From Effrenium voratum (Eukaryota; Sar; Dinophyceae; Suessiales; Symbiodiniaceae): a stretch of DNA of 64,000 bases. Shown here piece by piece: positions 11,940-22,930 of the stretch; the stretch's first letter is position 1; every line of letters begins with the position of its first letter. The translations under genes were made by a program, and so were the position numbers. The notes beneath the pieces were generated by a model, which saw only the letters and a list, made by a program, of their open reading frames with translations, did not search any database and had not been told where the DNA came from. Location: positions 217,501 to 281,500 of the forward strand of contig CAUJNA010001602.1 in NCBI GenBank assembly GCA_963377175.1, written 5' to 3'.

Positions 11940-13869
11940 ACACACACACACACCATTTGCGAGATCATCATTCTTTTCTTGGCAGACTCGACCAGAAGGG
12001 CATCAGCCACAAACCATCATCCGTCCAGCTTGTCACCAAGAGCGTGTTGAAACTGCTTGAGTGATAGGCCTATCGTCGCAGCAGGACAGACTGCGAAGGT
12101 GATATAGTTTTGCCTGCGGCGCAATGCAAGCCGTTTCGTTTCCGCTGTTATTTTGGAGCTCTTCCCTGGTGGCCAGACCCCCGGGCTTTTAAAAAGAACA
12201 GGGCCAGGAAATGGATGACCTATCTGAAGGGGTCCAGGTACCGAACCAAAGTCCATTGGTTCAAGGCGGACCTTTGGTCAGCGCCCAACGGCTCGCGGGT
12301 TTCAGAGGCCGTGGCCATCATGGACGAGTGCTTGATGTTGCGGCAGCCAAACTTGCGGTGCCGCACCCAGCGTTTTTTGGTAGAGCGCTTCGGAAGGCGC
12401 CGAGTGTGTGATTTGTGTTGTGAACCCCGTGCCTCGCATTGCATTGTTCTCTGTTCCGGTTGTGAAGTTCAGTAGAGTCGAACGGGAAAGAAGTGCAAGG
12501 CAACCAAGTGACGGTTCCCAAAGTCGATTGCAACGGACCTTGAGCTTGGGACACGTTTGTATTCATGCGGTTCTGAGCTGAGCCGATAAAGACACAAGTC
12601 ATTGCCGGCTTTTGTGGGAGTAACAGCTTCATTGTCCCGCCTTTTACCCATGCCACCAACCTGACTTCTCCAGATATTGTGAGGGCTCCAAACATAGGTA
12701 TTCGCCAGTTCCTTTTCTTTTGGCCAGTTTGGCTCAAACTCGGTGGCACTGGTTTCAGTTTGAGTCAAACCATTCACCGGATGCACGCCTGAGGCCCATG
12801 CTGTTGTCCTCCGTGGCGCTGCTCATTGCTGCCAAGTTTGAGGCGGGAACTTTTCCAGCTTTCCGGGTTTTTCAGCGGACTCCAACCAGCAACTAGGGTT
12901 CCCATGTTTGGTTGCAGTGTGTTTTTTTTGCTCCGGTGTTTGTAGGGGAAAGTGAAGAGAGGGCTTCACTTCTCATGGCCAATGACACGCTTTTGGAGTC
13001 TGGCTCAATGTAATGGCTACTTGTTCAATCCTTTGGCTATGCATGAGAGGGTACTGCCGACAAAACAGATGCATTTATTGACCGTGCTTGCTGTGAAGCG
13101 GTAAGGTTGTGTGACCAAACCGTGAAATAGGTCTGATGCAGGAGGCGGCATGCTCTCAACCATGATGCCCGTAGTTTCCAACCAGCACGTGATGCGATTC
13201 ACTCTCACATCTCGAAACTTGGTTCCCGTCAGTGTTCAAGCTAAAAGGGCAAGCTTCCTGCGATTCCTCTTTGGGAAGTGATTGGCCAGTTCACTTTCTG
13301 CGCAGATGTTTCTATTTGAAGTCCTACAATTGGGCTCTTTTCAGAAAGTTCCAGCAAAGCGTTGCCGCGCACATGCCCACATGCCTGCGTGAACAGGTGC
13401 TGCTGCTGATATTTGAACAGGCACAACACAATATTTCCTTAATTGCAGGAGGTGGGGCAGTTTGCCACAAACGCACAGAAAACATGTGATATGTGTGAAC
13501 ACTAACAAAAACGCTTTCATGGGTTAATTACTATGCTTGTTGTCCTAAGCTATGGGCCCCGAAGGCGTCCCGAGTTTTGACACATGCCAGTCAGAGAATC
13601 GATACCCGTGCGGTGCATCACAAGGATGGTTGGTGCTTGAATCAGCGCAGTTCCGTTTTCCCAGCTCATGCATCTCGTATTGTGTGTTCTGGCAGCGCAG
13701 AGGTAGCTGCATGGGGCCCATGAAAGGACTTTCAAGGGCCGTTTCGTGCCTCATGTACTTGGAATTTAGATTCGCGCTTGCATGTACCATTGGTTCCGAA
13801 CGGGAAGCAACGCCGGGAACAACATCCATCGCTTCAATCACATACAAAGCTGGAAGGTGAAAGCCGGAG
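11940..13869. other. No recognised gene; one possible coding stretch
   Basis: The + frame 12110-12475 (KKNRARKWMTYLKGSRYRTK, then SEAVAIMDECLMLRQPNLRC) is basic and protein-like but could be chance. Nothing else was supported. Confidence 0.4.
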
Positions 13870-14046
13870 GGTCAGCAAACCGCGGCTCAGGAGGAGCTGT
13901 CTCCGGACGCGACTGCTGCATCCATTGCGGAGGTGGGGAAGTTGACGCAGGGCCATGTTCTACCCCTTCTCACCTCGTTCAAATCGCCAATCTTGGTTGG
14001 ATCAAAAGGTCATTTAGGCCTAAATCTGCCTATCGTCGAGATTTAA
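13870..14046 (+). CDS. Putative C-terminal exon
   Basis: After CCGGAG|G the frame reads GQQTAAQEELSPDATAASIA, then EVGKLTQGHVLPLLTSFKSP and ILVGSKGHLGLNLPIVEI before TAA. The start is acidic and low-complexity and the end is hydrophobic. It has no ATG and follows an in-frame TGA at 13858-13860, so it must be entered by splicing. The AG|G acceptor matches the local intron type. The family is not recognised. Confidence 0.4.
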   Translation, partial: GQQTAAQEELSPDATAASIAEVGKLTQGHVLPLLTSFKSPILVGSKGHLGLNLPIVEI

Positions 14047-14349
14047 CTCCGTTGCAAGCAAAGGAACTGCCGGCACCCAAATCCCTTGTCGGGCAATTCA
14101 GTAGACCCTGAGTGGTTTGCAGCATTTGAGAGTCCTGGCATTGCATGTTTCACAACATTTTGTGTCAACCTTAGGCTACCTTAGGGGAGTTTTGGGCCAT
14201 TTGAGCCCTTAAGACTGACAAGCAGCAGATCCCAGAATGCCCCATAGCACTGGCAAGCATTGTGGTACTCTGTTCGCGGCAGCGCATCGTATGGCTTCTA
14301 TACGTTTGCTATGCTGGCTTGGTTGCGTTTTTCTTGTTGTTGTTTTTTT

Positions 14350-14700
14350 GCTGCAGGTTTCTCCTAGCCACGCGAGTACACGTGCCATGTATTTGATTGC
14401 TGGTTACTCGAGCGACGAACGAAACATGCGTGCCGCTTTTTAACTTGGTTGCCTACCGACGAGCGTATACATTTGTTTAATGCCATGTGTTTACCTTGTT
14501 GCAGGTTTCCCTTGAGCAACTCGCGAAAACATGTTGTGCAACGTGTTTGCCTTGGCTGCAGGTTCCCTTGAATGACAAGGGCAAACATACTTGCCATGTG
14601 TTCAACTTGGCTGCAGGTTGCCCGAGGCGACAAACTTCCCCTCATGGTCGAACTTAAGCATGTTATGCGGTGTGTTTTACTTGGCTACATACGTCCTTGA
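14350..14700. repeat. Degenerate tandem array, ~50-70 bp period
   Basis: The motif TTGGCTGCAGGTT-CCCTTGA followed by ~10 bp and AACATGT/GCCATGTG recurs about seven times (near 14351, 14400, 14448, 14500, 14555, 14610 and 14685), with decay at both ends. Confidence 0.6.
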
Positions 14701-15581
14701 ATGAACATGAAGATGTTCTGCCATGTGACCTTGATTGCGGATTTTTGTAGGGGTGGGACAGGGGAGCGATTTTCGGGGACCGTTGAAGGACAAATCTTAA
14801 GTTGTTTACCCAGGAAAAGGCACCACGTGTGCATCTCTTCGCTCGATTCAGCTCTGCCTGTGCCTAGCTTTTGGCGCCGCATCAGCTGTTCTTTCGAGCC
14901 CTCGCCAAGAGCATCGTTCCCATGGCCAGCTGCCTCCCCACGCTTCAAGATCAAGATCCTTGCCAGACACAAAATCACAGGCTCCTTCCGGCCACCCCGA
15001 CGGAACCAACAGGCCTGAAGCATTTGCTTGTGCAGAGGGTGGACAGCAAGGGCCTTTGATCAAATGGAACTGAAAGGGTTGAGTCCCATCGATTTTCAGG
15101 GTTGGTTGCATTTTCTGGGTTGTACTCCACAAGGACCCATGACCTTTGTGCACATGTGGAATGTGGGTCAGGCGCAAGGAGAGGAAATGGCAACCCAGGA
15201 TGAGCTGGCAGCGGGCTGAGATGCTGTCGTGTCGTGTCGCGATGGCGCTTGCCAATTCTGAAAGGCAGGGTCGCTCCAGCCAGAAGAGAAGAAGCGCAGG
15301 ATGTCTTTCTGTTGCTTATGTGTTTACCACGGCATTTTGTACACAAATATGTGTTTCGTGTTTCTACATGCCTTTGCCTCTGTATTTACGCATTCACAGA
15401 CATATTCACATATACGTATGTTCATGTACATACATAATTACACAATTTATGCAATGTGTAACTGACAGCACTGACCAGAGACAGGCATATCCATTTCGTA
15501 ACGCACGTACACATGTATGTATATAGGTATAGACATACATGCATCATATCCATCCTGTCGCAAGCAACGCCTTAGGTCCAG

Positions 15582-15653
15582 GCGGAAAAGCGGGTGCTGG
15601 AGGCCATCGACTTTCAGCTGCACCGGCCGGATGCCCGAGATCACTTCCATTTG
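15582..15653 (+). CDS. Cyclin-box-like exon fragment
   Basis: After acceptor TCCAG, a 24-codon exon in phase 0 reads AEKRVLEAIDFQLHRPDAR followed by DHFHL. A- and B-type cyclins carry an E..VL.ALDF.L.RP motif at the end of the first cyclin fold, where a helix packs against the CDK. The likely donor is GATTTT (GA type) at 15654; the frame otherwise stays open to TGA at 15672. I could not find the neighbouring cyclin exons (KYEE region upstream, second fold downstream), so the call rests on one short motif. The following + strand frame, EYCQYLMFARSARQQVP near 15.8 kb, resembles a cyclin helix only vaguely and was not joined. Confidence 0.42.
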
Positions 15654-16226
15654 GATTTTTTAGTGGACTTCTGAGAAATTTTCCTGACCGTTTCTACCCG
15701 CTCAAAGCGTGGAATGGCCAAAACGCCAGACTGGCGATGGGGGAGGGAGTATCAGCAGTTTTTCTATAGAAATCAAAGAGGTCTATGGGTCCAGGGCTGG
15801 AAAGAGTATTGCCAGTACTTGATGTTTGCCAGGTCTGCCAGGCAACAAGTGCCCTGTGTTCTAGCCCTAGAATTTTATGTTCCACCTCGTCCTGGTTTTT
15901 GGGTACGACTTCAAGCCCTTCAAAGCCGGCCCAACTTTGCACGCCTACTCCAACTGTCAATGCCACCTCTTGCGACGGGGTACAAAAGGGGGCTCTTGTT
16001 GGCGTTCCAAGTTCGGCCCTTTCTGGTTCCTAGTGTGGACCCTTTCGTGAACGACGGCTTTAACCGAAGTACCACATGTTCTTATATCGTCTGGGAGCAA
16101 ATACACGCTCTTTTCCAGGTGTCCGTCGCTATGTTCGAATCCGGAAAGTGATGACGAGTGTAGTACTGATTGAATTCTGCGACCTATGGGCCCGGGTCAG
16201 TGGGCACAAGTCTTCGGCTTCCAATT

Positions 16227-16252
16227 CGAGTACGACCCGTGGCTTCCCACGG
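16227..16252. repeat. Short perfect hairpin
   Basis: GACCCGTGG-CTTC-CCACGGGTC is a 9-bp perfect inverted repeat with a 4-base loop. Confidence 0.6.
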
Positions 16253-16542
16253 GTCCACGCTGAAAGACAACAGCCATGTCGTTCCCTCCATGGGTGGCCG
16301 GAGGCCTACGGCCGTGCACCACCAGCATTGGCAGCTTGGCCAGAAGTCTCAGGCTTCACTTGTGGATTTTTGGTGGGGATGGAACACCTGGCAATGGCAT
16401 GCCCAGCTTAGCCGCTTAGCCATTTGGCACCCCGCACAAGGTTCCATGGTGCCATGGTGCCACTGTCGGACAACAATCGGTTCAGTAAGATGGCTCCTGC
16501 GAATAGTGCGGATAGGAGACGTGCGGCATTACAGCACATAGC

Positions 16543-16604
16543 TTGTTTGTTTGCTCGTTTGCTCGTTTGTTTGTTTGTTTGTTTGTTTGATTGTTTGATT
16601 GTTT
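16543..16604. repeat. (TTTG)n-rich tract
   Basis: TTTG repeats with a few CTCG and ATTG variants. Long KQTN frames on the minus strand come from this repeat. Confidence 0.9.
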
Positions 16605-17553
16605 CTGGGGTAGGTATATTCGACTTCTTCATGATGTTGATTCTTGTAACTTGTAGCCACAGTTTCCCAGGTTTGTTTGGTAATTGCTTTGTTCATGTCA
16701 TGAAGCGGCATGGCAGGCAAGACGCCTTTCCGACGATTCCCATGTACCTTGCCATGCTTTTCGGCACGTGAGTCTCGCAACTCTTAAGTCCTACGCTGAA
16801 CCATTGACCCGTGGTCCGACAGGCATCGCTCCACCACAGTGGCTTTGGGACGCGCACGTATCACCTTGCGCTATGTTATATCAACTCAATGCAACGATTC
16901 CTTGATCGATATCAACAGTGCGTGTAGCCGCTATTGGTAGTTAATTCTTGGCGCTTGGTTCAATTAGTGTCTTGCAGTGGTTTTGCTTTCCTAGCACTTG
17001 CTTTTGTTGGTCGATGCTTGACTCTGAATCCACCCATTTGGGGGGGGGGCCTTTTGACTCACGGTGTGTTTCTGTTTCTATTTCATGATTGTCCGCGCTT
17101 TTTGGAACTCGAGCGAGCGGCTGTTGCTCAGTGGTGCGTTCCCTCTAGTCTCATCGGGCACCGAAAGTTTCGGCTCAGTGACTTTGGTTGTACGAGGCAA
17201 CTCAGGGCAACCCTATGCCATCCATGTGGCCAGTCCCAGAAGAATCCTCCCATGACCCAAACTGGTGGTGATTCACCCGCCGAAGATAGATGACCCTTCA
17301 ATGCTCTAGTTTCTATGTTCTAGTGATTCTAGTGCACTCATGAAGCGGTTGAAGCACTTGACCACATAGTTATATGTGTCCGCGCGAAAATTTGGGGTCG
17401 GGTAGTGTTGTGGTTCCTTTTAAAGGCACCATTCTAGGCGGGGTTGACCCCTTCTTCAAGCTACCATGAATCTCAGACCGATTTGGAAGATTTGACCCAG
17501 GTTGGTGGAATACTTGGACACCCACAGTAGCCTGGGCACGAATAAGGCCAGCG

Positions 17554-17772
17554 GTGGGTGGGTTTTGGGCAAGTGGGTCGAACGGGCAGCAGGATGTTCT
17601 GGATAAAGTGGACAACCGCATTAGGACGTGTCTGCTCCAAAATGGTGGCAATTTGCTGCGAGCGGATTTGCTCACAATGACCTCAGCTGGCAATGTTGGC
17701 AAGCCTCTTGCTGGGGATTCATTTGTCAAATCCTTCGAATATGAGACCCTTGTTTTAGAAAGGCTTGGGTGA
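17554..17772 (+). CDS. Putative coding fragment
   Basis: The + strand frame reads DVLDKVDNRIRTCLLQNGGN, then LLRADLLTMTSAGNVGKPLA and ends FEYETLVLERLG before TGA. It is amphipathic with regular codon use. There is no known domain and no clear acceptor. A chance ORF of this length is possible. Confidence 0.25.
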   Translation: MGGFWASGSNGQQDVLDKVDNRIRTCLLQNGGNLLRADLLTMTSAGNVGKPLAGDSFVKSFEYETLVLERLG

Positions 17773-18433
17773 CATGCGAGATGATGTCAGAAACTCAGAC
17801 CCTGTCTTCACCTGCTTGTGTGCGCATTGTTGGATGTCGCTTTGCGAACAAGGTGTCCCGCAGTCGTTGATCTTGCGTACTGAAGCAGTCCGGATTCTTC
17901 TGCACCTCATCCACGATTAATTAGCCAACGACTCGGCATGCTGAAAGGATGCGGCTGCTTCTTTCTTTTCTCAGCCAACGGGAGTGCTAAAGAGCAACAC
18001 ATGGCGCAACAGGCGAGAGCCGCACCTTGTGCCAAACATTTCCAGACCCTTTGCCCCAGCGAAGCGCCAGGTGGGCGAGGCATGTGGCGGCTGTTGTTTG
18101 GCATGAAAGCAGGGGTCAGCTCAGAGACTGGATTCACCCGATCTTGGCATGGTGACAAACGATATCAAACGATCATCCAGGCAGTTTGTGTCTTCTCACA
18201 CAGAGTTCGCAACGGTAGTTGTTTTGTTCTTGTTTGATCCGAGTGTCCCTGTTGCCTTTGCATAGAAGCAGATCGAGCCCAGCATTGATTGTCACACCAT
18301 ACGCAACAGGAGGAGTTGCAGCACGCCTCGGCGTACCTCAACGAGTCGGGGTGCCCAGCGGTTGAGTCGGGAGAAGGGGGAATTAACCAGTCGGACCTTT
18401 CGCCTTCCAAGTGACCCCCCCCGATCGGGGAAA

Positions 18434-18529
18434 GAGTTTGATGTGACGTCGAATTTGATCCACAGATTCCTCGGATATTCCGAGTTTGATGTGATGTCAA
18501 ATTTGATCTACAAATTCCTCAGATATTCC
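18434..18529. repeat. 48-bp direct tandem duplication
   Basis: Two 48-bp units (18434-18481 and 18482-18529) differ at five sites, all transitions. In the + frame they encode EFDVTSNLIHRFLGYS and EFDVMSNLIYKFLRYS. Confidence 0.9.
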
Positions 18530-20105
18530 TTGTATATGTTTGCATCCTCGAGTATCGAGTTGCAAGTGAAGCGCGGACAAAGATCCCTGGACAATGGCCT
18601 TTGCTCCGGGGAACACAAAATCGGGGCAAGGGGTCCTTTTGTTTTCCCTTCAAACACCATAGGGATCCGCATTTAAGGACAGCCCCCCCCTCCCCCCCTC
18701 CCCCCAAGGAGTTTGAAGAGATCTTCTGTTTGTTTCCCATGCTTGCAGGGACGATATAAACCTGGGTGAAGACTTGGCGCACATGTATCGAAGACTTTTG
18801 GCGTACATGGCCCGTTGTTAGCGCAAGCGTAGGCATTGCCATCGGTGTGATTTGGTATGAAGGCTTTCCAGGTACACATGAGTTGAATGTTAAGTCCGTT
18901 TTGCGAGGAAACTAAGCTTGATGTGGCAAAGCAAGTGGGTGATTCCGAACCCCACTCATAAGGAGCCGCGCCGTTCCTTATTGAAGCCTAGCTGTTGCAA
19001 CATGTTCCCCAAAGTGCTGCATTGAGCAAGTTTGAAACCTTCCAAGACTCCCTGTGTCAGTTTGCAAAGGACCTTCATAGTGTTGACATGTGTTGACAAA
19101 CGAACGTGCCAAATCGTTATCGTTGAAGTTTCTCCATGCAGAAGCCTTTTTCAACAAGGTTAGGCACCAGCTCATGCACGAAAACTTTATGAGCTCATGC
19201 TTTCCCGTCCCTTGCGCAGTTTTGCGCAGTTTCAGCCCCCGCCCCGGCCTTCTCTAGCGAGGTTAGCGTTGCTTTGCGCGTCGGCCTTAGCGCAGGGCTC
19301 CGTTTCTTTGCGGTGCTTGGCGTGTGTCTTGGTTTTTTGTTGCTTCTTTCTGTTTATATATTGCTGGTGGGGGAGGGGAAGGTTGCGGCTGTGAAATGCA
19401 GTTCCCGTTGAAACAGCTGGAACCGTTTTTTTTTGGCATTATCATTGCGATGTTTGAAGTTGGGCTGGTTGGCCATCAGCTGATTTGCATCCTCCCCAGA
19501 GAGATCTTGGCGGTATGCTTTACAGAGCCCATTGGCTGGTTGGTTAAAGTTTAAAACCTCTCTCAACTCGTCTGAAACGAGGGTTGGAGGTACCCATGGG
19601 ATTTTATCACTTGTGGGGGTGGGTCCCTTCCTTGCATTAAATGTCACTGGCTGAGTCGCAGTCCCTGTTCAGAGCGTGTTGGTCTACTTGCTGCATGCGC
19701 ATTCCAACAAGATGAGAAGTGATGAGGCGAAAATAGGATCTGGGAATGATTGCGGGGGTCAAGACAAACCCAGACCCAAACTGTACGATGGCCACCCAAC
19801 ACAGGTTGTTTGAGCTATGAAGATAAGGTGGGATTGCTATCAGCTTGGTTCCGTGCAGCTTGGTTCTGTGTCAGGGCCTCCAAGTCTCGGTCAAAGCGTG
19901 TCTCTGAGCGCAGGGGCATTTGCACGGGGGACACTGTGAGAGATGCATCTCCACCTGAATTTGATAGGCTTTGCTGGCATTGCGCCATCCAACCCATCTG
20001 CAAATTGCACCAATTGGCCATGCTAGCGGTAGGCAAGGGGAAGGGGAATCTTTGCACTGGCTTGTCTTGGTGATGCCAACTAAAATTGGTGTCCTTTGGC
20101 GTCCC
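18530..20105. other. No recognised gene
   Basis: A C-rich tract lies at 18683-18706. No supported coding segment was found. Confidence 0.5.
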
Positions 20106-21452
20106 TTACACCTTGCACCCGACACGTCCTTTCGAGGCGCCGGTGGGGCGGTGGGCGCCCTCCGTGCACGCGGCCGCAGCCACCATGGTGGCCGGCGTGC
20201 TGCTTGGGAGGCGTGGGCGGTGGCCGGGGCGGTGGGACGATGGAAGCTCAGCCCCCTCTCTCTCTCTCTCTCTCGCAGCTGCGGACGATCCGTGCGCCTG
20301 TCTCAGCCGGGGCGTTGCCCAGCGAAGGAATCCTGCATCCGGTTCCTGCCATGCCTTGTGCAAGTGCAAGTCCCTGGCACGGTCCACAAAGGCCTCGGCA
20401 AAAGCTTTGGTGATATTCTTCGGGAAATCCGTGCCAGTGGCCTGTTGTGAAATTGGCCACTGACATCTGGGAAGCTTATTGGCCGTAAGACGTGCGTCAA
20501 GGCTGGCCAAGTTTGCGCACAGCAAGCCAGTAGCTTCCCGGGCCGCCTGCCCAAACTCTTGCTGCCACACAATGCGGAAAAAGGTGCACGGGAGCTTCTG
20601 CCACCAGCGAATCTGCGGCACGTGCCATGAGCTGGCATGTCGTGGATTGCTAGGCTGCGCAGGGTGCGCGTGTATCATTGCACCTCCTGAAAGGACAACA
20701 GCAAGAGACACAAGCGTGGAGTGGAAGAAGAGTTTGTTAGCTACACAAAGCTGCGCTTCCTCGTGCTCACGCAAGTTACGACGGCCAAACAGCTGGTCCG
20801 CTGTTCGCAAGGGCCTACACAAACCGGGCTGGGCAACTTGCTGACGGTCGGACAGCCAAGTTTTGACGGGCGGTCCTGTCTTGACAGCCAGAAAACGCCC
20901 GGCAAGGGCTTTGCTGATTAGGTCCTCAATGATGCGCGGCTGGCGCAGGTCACATTGCTCCTCTGACCGGACGATGTCAATGTCAATGACACATACGTCA
21001 AAAGCTTCAAGGTGCGTGGCAACCGCAATTTGGGCGGCTAGGTCACCTTCGCAAGCCCTACCTGCAAAAAGGTGAAGCACATAGAAGGTTGGCCGGAGCA
21101 ACAAGTGGCCTAGACGAGGCCAGGCTGCTGGTTCGGTGGCTGGTTGGAAGGAAACGCTTGCGCGCTCATCTTCACTCTGCATTTGTGCTGCACGCTGCGC
21201 GAAAACTATCCAAGACGCTTGGCTACTGCTACTGCCGCTGTGCCGGGCTGCTGCGCCACTCGCGAGGGCTGGCAAGGCGACCTCCGGCCTTGGCTGCGGC
21301 GGGCGTTGCACATGGGCTGGTAAAGCAGAAACTGCATCCTGGAGTTCCTTAGAAGCAACAGTTATGGCATCAAAGTCTTCCCAGTAATCAAAGAAGTTTT
21401 CTTGCGCACGAAAGAGCTCGTGTAAGGGCCTAAGTCCAATCAGCCCCCTGGC
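20106..21452 (-). CDS. Retroelement-associated methyltransferase-like ORF, degraded
   Basis: This is the longest open frame not built from simple repeats. It is open from 21452; the first GTG is at 21311, and 401 codons follow it. Counting from that GTG, residues 78-84 read VLHLFAG, like motif I (SAM binding) of class I methyltransferases. IDIDIV follows at 110-114, GPPVKTW at 146-152 (the motif IV position of cytosine-C5 enzymes, with Val in place of the catalytic Cys), then HP at 216-217 and FGQAARE near 253-259. I recall this domain order from abundant dinoflagellate ORFs that accompany retroelements; no search was run. No reverse transcriptase is visible nearby. The last ~75 residues run through a GA microsatellite into low-complexity sequence, so the copy is probably truncated. 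It lies antisense to the other genes. It is most likely not an active enzyme. Confidence 0.6.
   Translation of the reverse strand, partial: ARGLIGLRPLHELFRAQENFFDYWEDFDAITVASKELQDAVSALPAHVQRPPQPRPEVALPALASGAAARHSGSSSSQASWIVFAQRAAQMQSEDERASVSFQPATEPAAWPRLGHLLLRPTFYVLHLFAGRACEGDLAAQIAVATHLEAFDVCVIDIDIVRSEEQCDLRQPRIIEDLISKALAGRFLAVKTGPPVKTWLSDRQQVAQPGLCRPLRTADQLFGRRNLREHEEAQLCVANKLFFHSTLVSLAVVLSGGAMIHAHPAQPSNPRHASSWHVPQIRWWQKLPCTFFRIVWQQEFGQAAREATGLLCANLASLDARLTANKLPRCQWPISQQATGTDFPKNITKAFAEAFVDRARDLHLHKAWQEPDAGFLRWATPRLRQAHGSSAAAREREREGAELPSSHRPGHRPRLPSSTPATMVAAAACTEGAHRPTGASKGRVGCKV
20255..20277. repeat. (CT)n microsatellite inside the minus-strand ORF
   Basis: A CT run read as GA on the minus strand gives RERERE in the retroelement-type ORF and marks the end of recognisable domain sequence. 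Confidence 0.9.
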
Positions 21453-21791
21453 CTAAGTCCAATGCTCGTGTAAGGGCCGGCCGCTTGCGGCTCCAATGTG
21501 TTCTGAAGTGCGAAAGGGGTCAGGTTGAAAGGGCAAATATTGACGCCTAGAGCAAAAGGCCCGCTAGGCCAATGTTACCGACCTCACGTGAAGGGGCAAA
21601 TGACCGAACCAGTCCATGATGAAGGCTTCTTCTAGGGGTGGTCTGATGCAGTAGGCAACATAGAAAGAGGCAACAACCAGCGAAGCCAACCATGGACCGG
21701 ACTCCCAGCTTTACCTAACATGACCTTGTTGGGGCCCAAGAGTTGTTCCAGGCTGGTAAAAGCTACTGTACCTGGGAGCAAAGTGTTTGGC

Positions 21792-21874
21792 CATGTGGCA
21801 GTGGGTCAAAACCAATGGTACCATTTTGGGGTAGGTGAACCACCGGGGGTACGGGATTTTGACCCATGGCCATG
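21792..21874 (+). mobile_element. Family-1 inverted-repeat element, short copy
   Basis: The termini are GGCAGTGGGTCAAAACC and GGGATTTTGACCCATGGCC. The core CAATGGTACCATTTTGGGG-TAGGTG is present but the middle third is deleted compared with the 27.9 kb copy. Confidence 0.65.
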
Positions 21875-22039
21875 TCATGCTGGCCTGCAGCCTCCCTGTG
21901 CCAGACACTGGCAGCAAAACCTATCAAAGCGAAGCCCCCAAAAAGGTGGTCGCAAAATCGACTCCACGTGTCCACTCCACCCATCCCCCTCTTCAGTCCG
22001 TTGGATACGTGGGACCTCATCGCCCCTCATCGGTGTCAG

Positions 22040-22166
22040 GCCGTGTGAGGAGCCTTTGAAGCCGCTCTGGGAGGAACGGCGCTGGCACCAGCTGCCGGGA
22101 AGCCAAGGGAGCCAAGGGAAGCAGCCCACCTGCGGGCTCATGCGGGCTCCTTGCATTTTTCTTTAG
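22040..22166 (+). CDS. Putative C-terminal exon
   Basis: After GTGTCAG|G the frame reads PCEEPLKPLWEERRWHQLPG, then SQGSQGKQPTCGLMRAPC and TAG at 22164-22166. SQG and CCAAGG are locally duplicated. The AG|G acceptor matches the gene structure seen in MAD2. The product is unknown. Confidence 0.32.
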
Positions 22167-22397
22167 CTGTCCTTGTTGGGTCTTTGTTTGGTCGTGTTTG
22201 CATTGGCATGTGTTGAACAAGCGTGTTTGTGTTCGGCGGGTGGGGAGTTCAAGGGAGCGAGGAATTGTGGCAAGTAACGGATTGCCAAAGTGGTCCAAAT
22301 GTGGAGGGCAGCGCAGTAGTAGTGTGGTAGTAATTGGCAACCATGCTTGTGTACGCATGCTAAGGATTAGTGTGTTTGTTCTCGTTGTGTGTGCACG

Positions 22398-22765
22398 TGC
22401 TGTGGCTGTTTGTGTGTGTGTGTGTTGTGTTGTGTTCCGTTGCGTTGCGTTGTTTGTGTTGTGTGTGTGCGCGTGCGTGTCTGCGCCTGTGTGTGTGTTG
22501 TGTGCGTCTGCGCCTGTGTGTGTGTGTGGTGTGCGTCTGCGCCTGTGTGTGTGTGTGTGGTGTGTGTGTGTGTTGTGTGTGTGTGTGGGTGGGGGTGGGG
22601 GTGGGGGTGGGGGTGAGTGTGGGTGTGAGTGTGTGTGTGTGAGTATGTGTGAGTGTGCGTGTGTGCATGTGTGCGTGTATATATGTATGTGTGTATGCAT
22701 GTTTGCGTGTATGTGTGTATGTGTCTATGTGTGTATGTGTGCATGCGTGCGTGCGTGCGTGCGTT

Positions 22766-22796
<31 letters not shown>

Positions 22797-22930
22797 GTGC
22801 GCGCGTGCGTGCGCGTGTGGGTGGCTGGGTGGGTGGGTGGGTGGGTGGGTAGGTGGGTGGGTGGGTGTGGGTGTGGGTGTGGGTGTGGGTGTGGGTGTGG
22901 GTGCGTGCGCGTGCGGGCGCGGGGGGCGTG
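22398..22930. repeat. Compound GT / GCGT / GGGT / GGGGGT block
   Basis: More than 500 bp of GT-based repeats: GT/TGCGTCTGCGCC at 22.4-22.56 kb, GGGGGT runs at 22587-22613, GTAT/GCGT at 22.64-22.82 kb and GGGT at 22827-22908. All overlapping frames of up to 258 codons (His/Thr on minus, Val/Cys on +) come from this block and are not genes. Confidence 0.95.

Larger units (their letters stand above)
15654..17553. other. No recognised gene
   Basis: A short frame (GQWAQVFGFQFEYDPWLPTG, 16186-16262) and several + frames at 15.7-16.2 kb are possible exon remnants. No cyclin second fold could be assigned. Confidence 0.4.
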
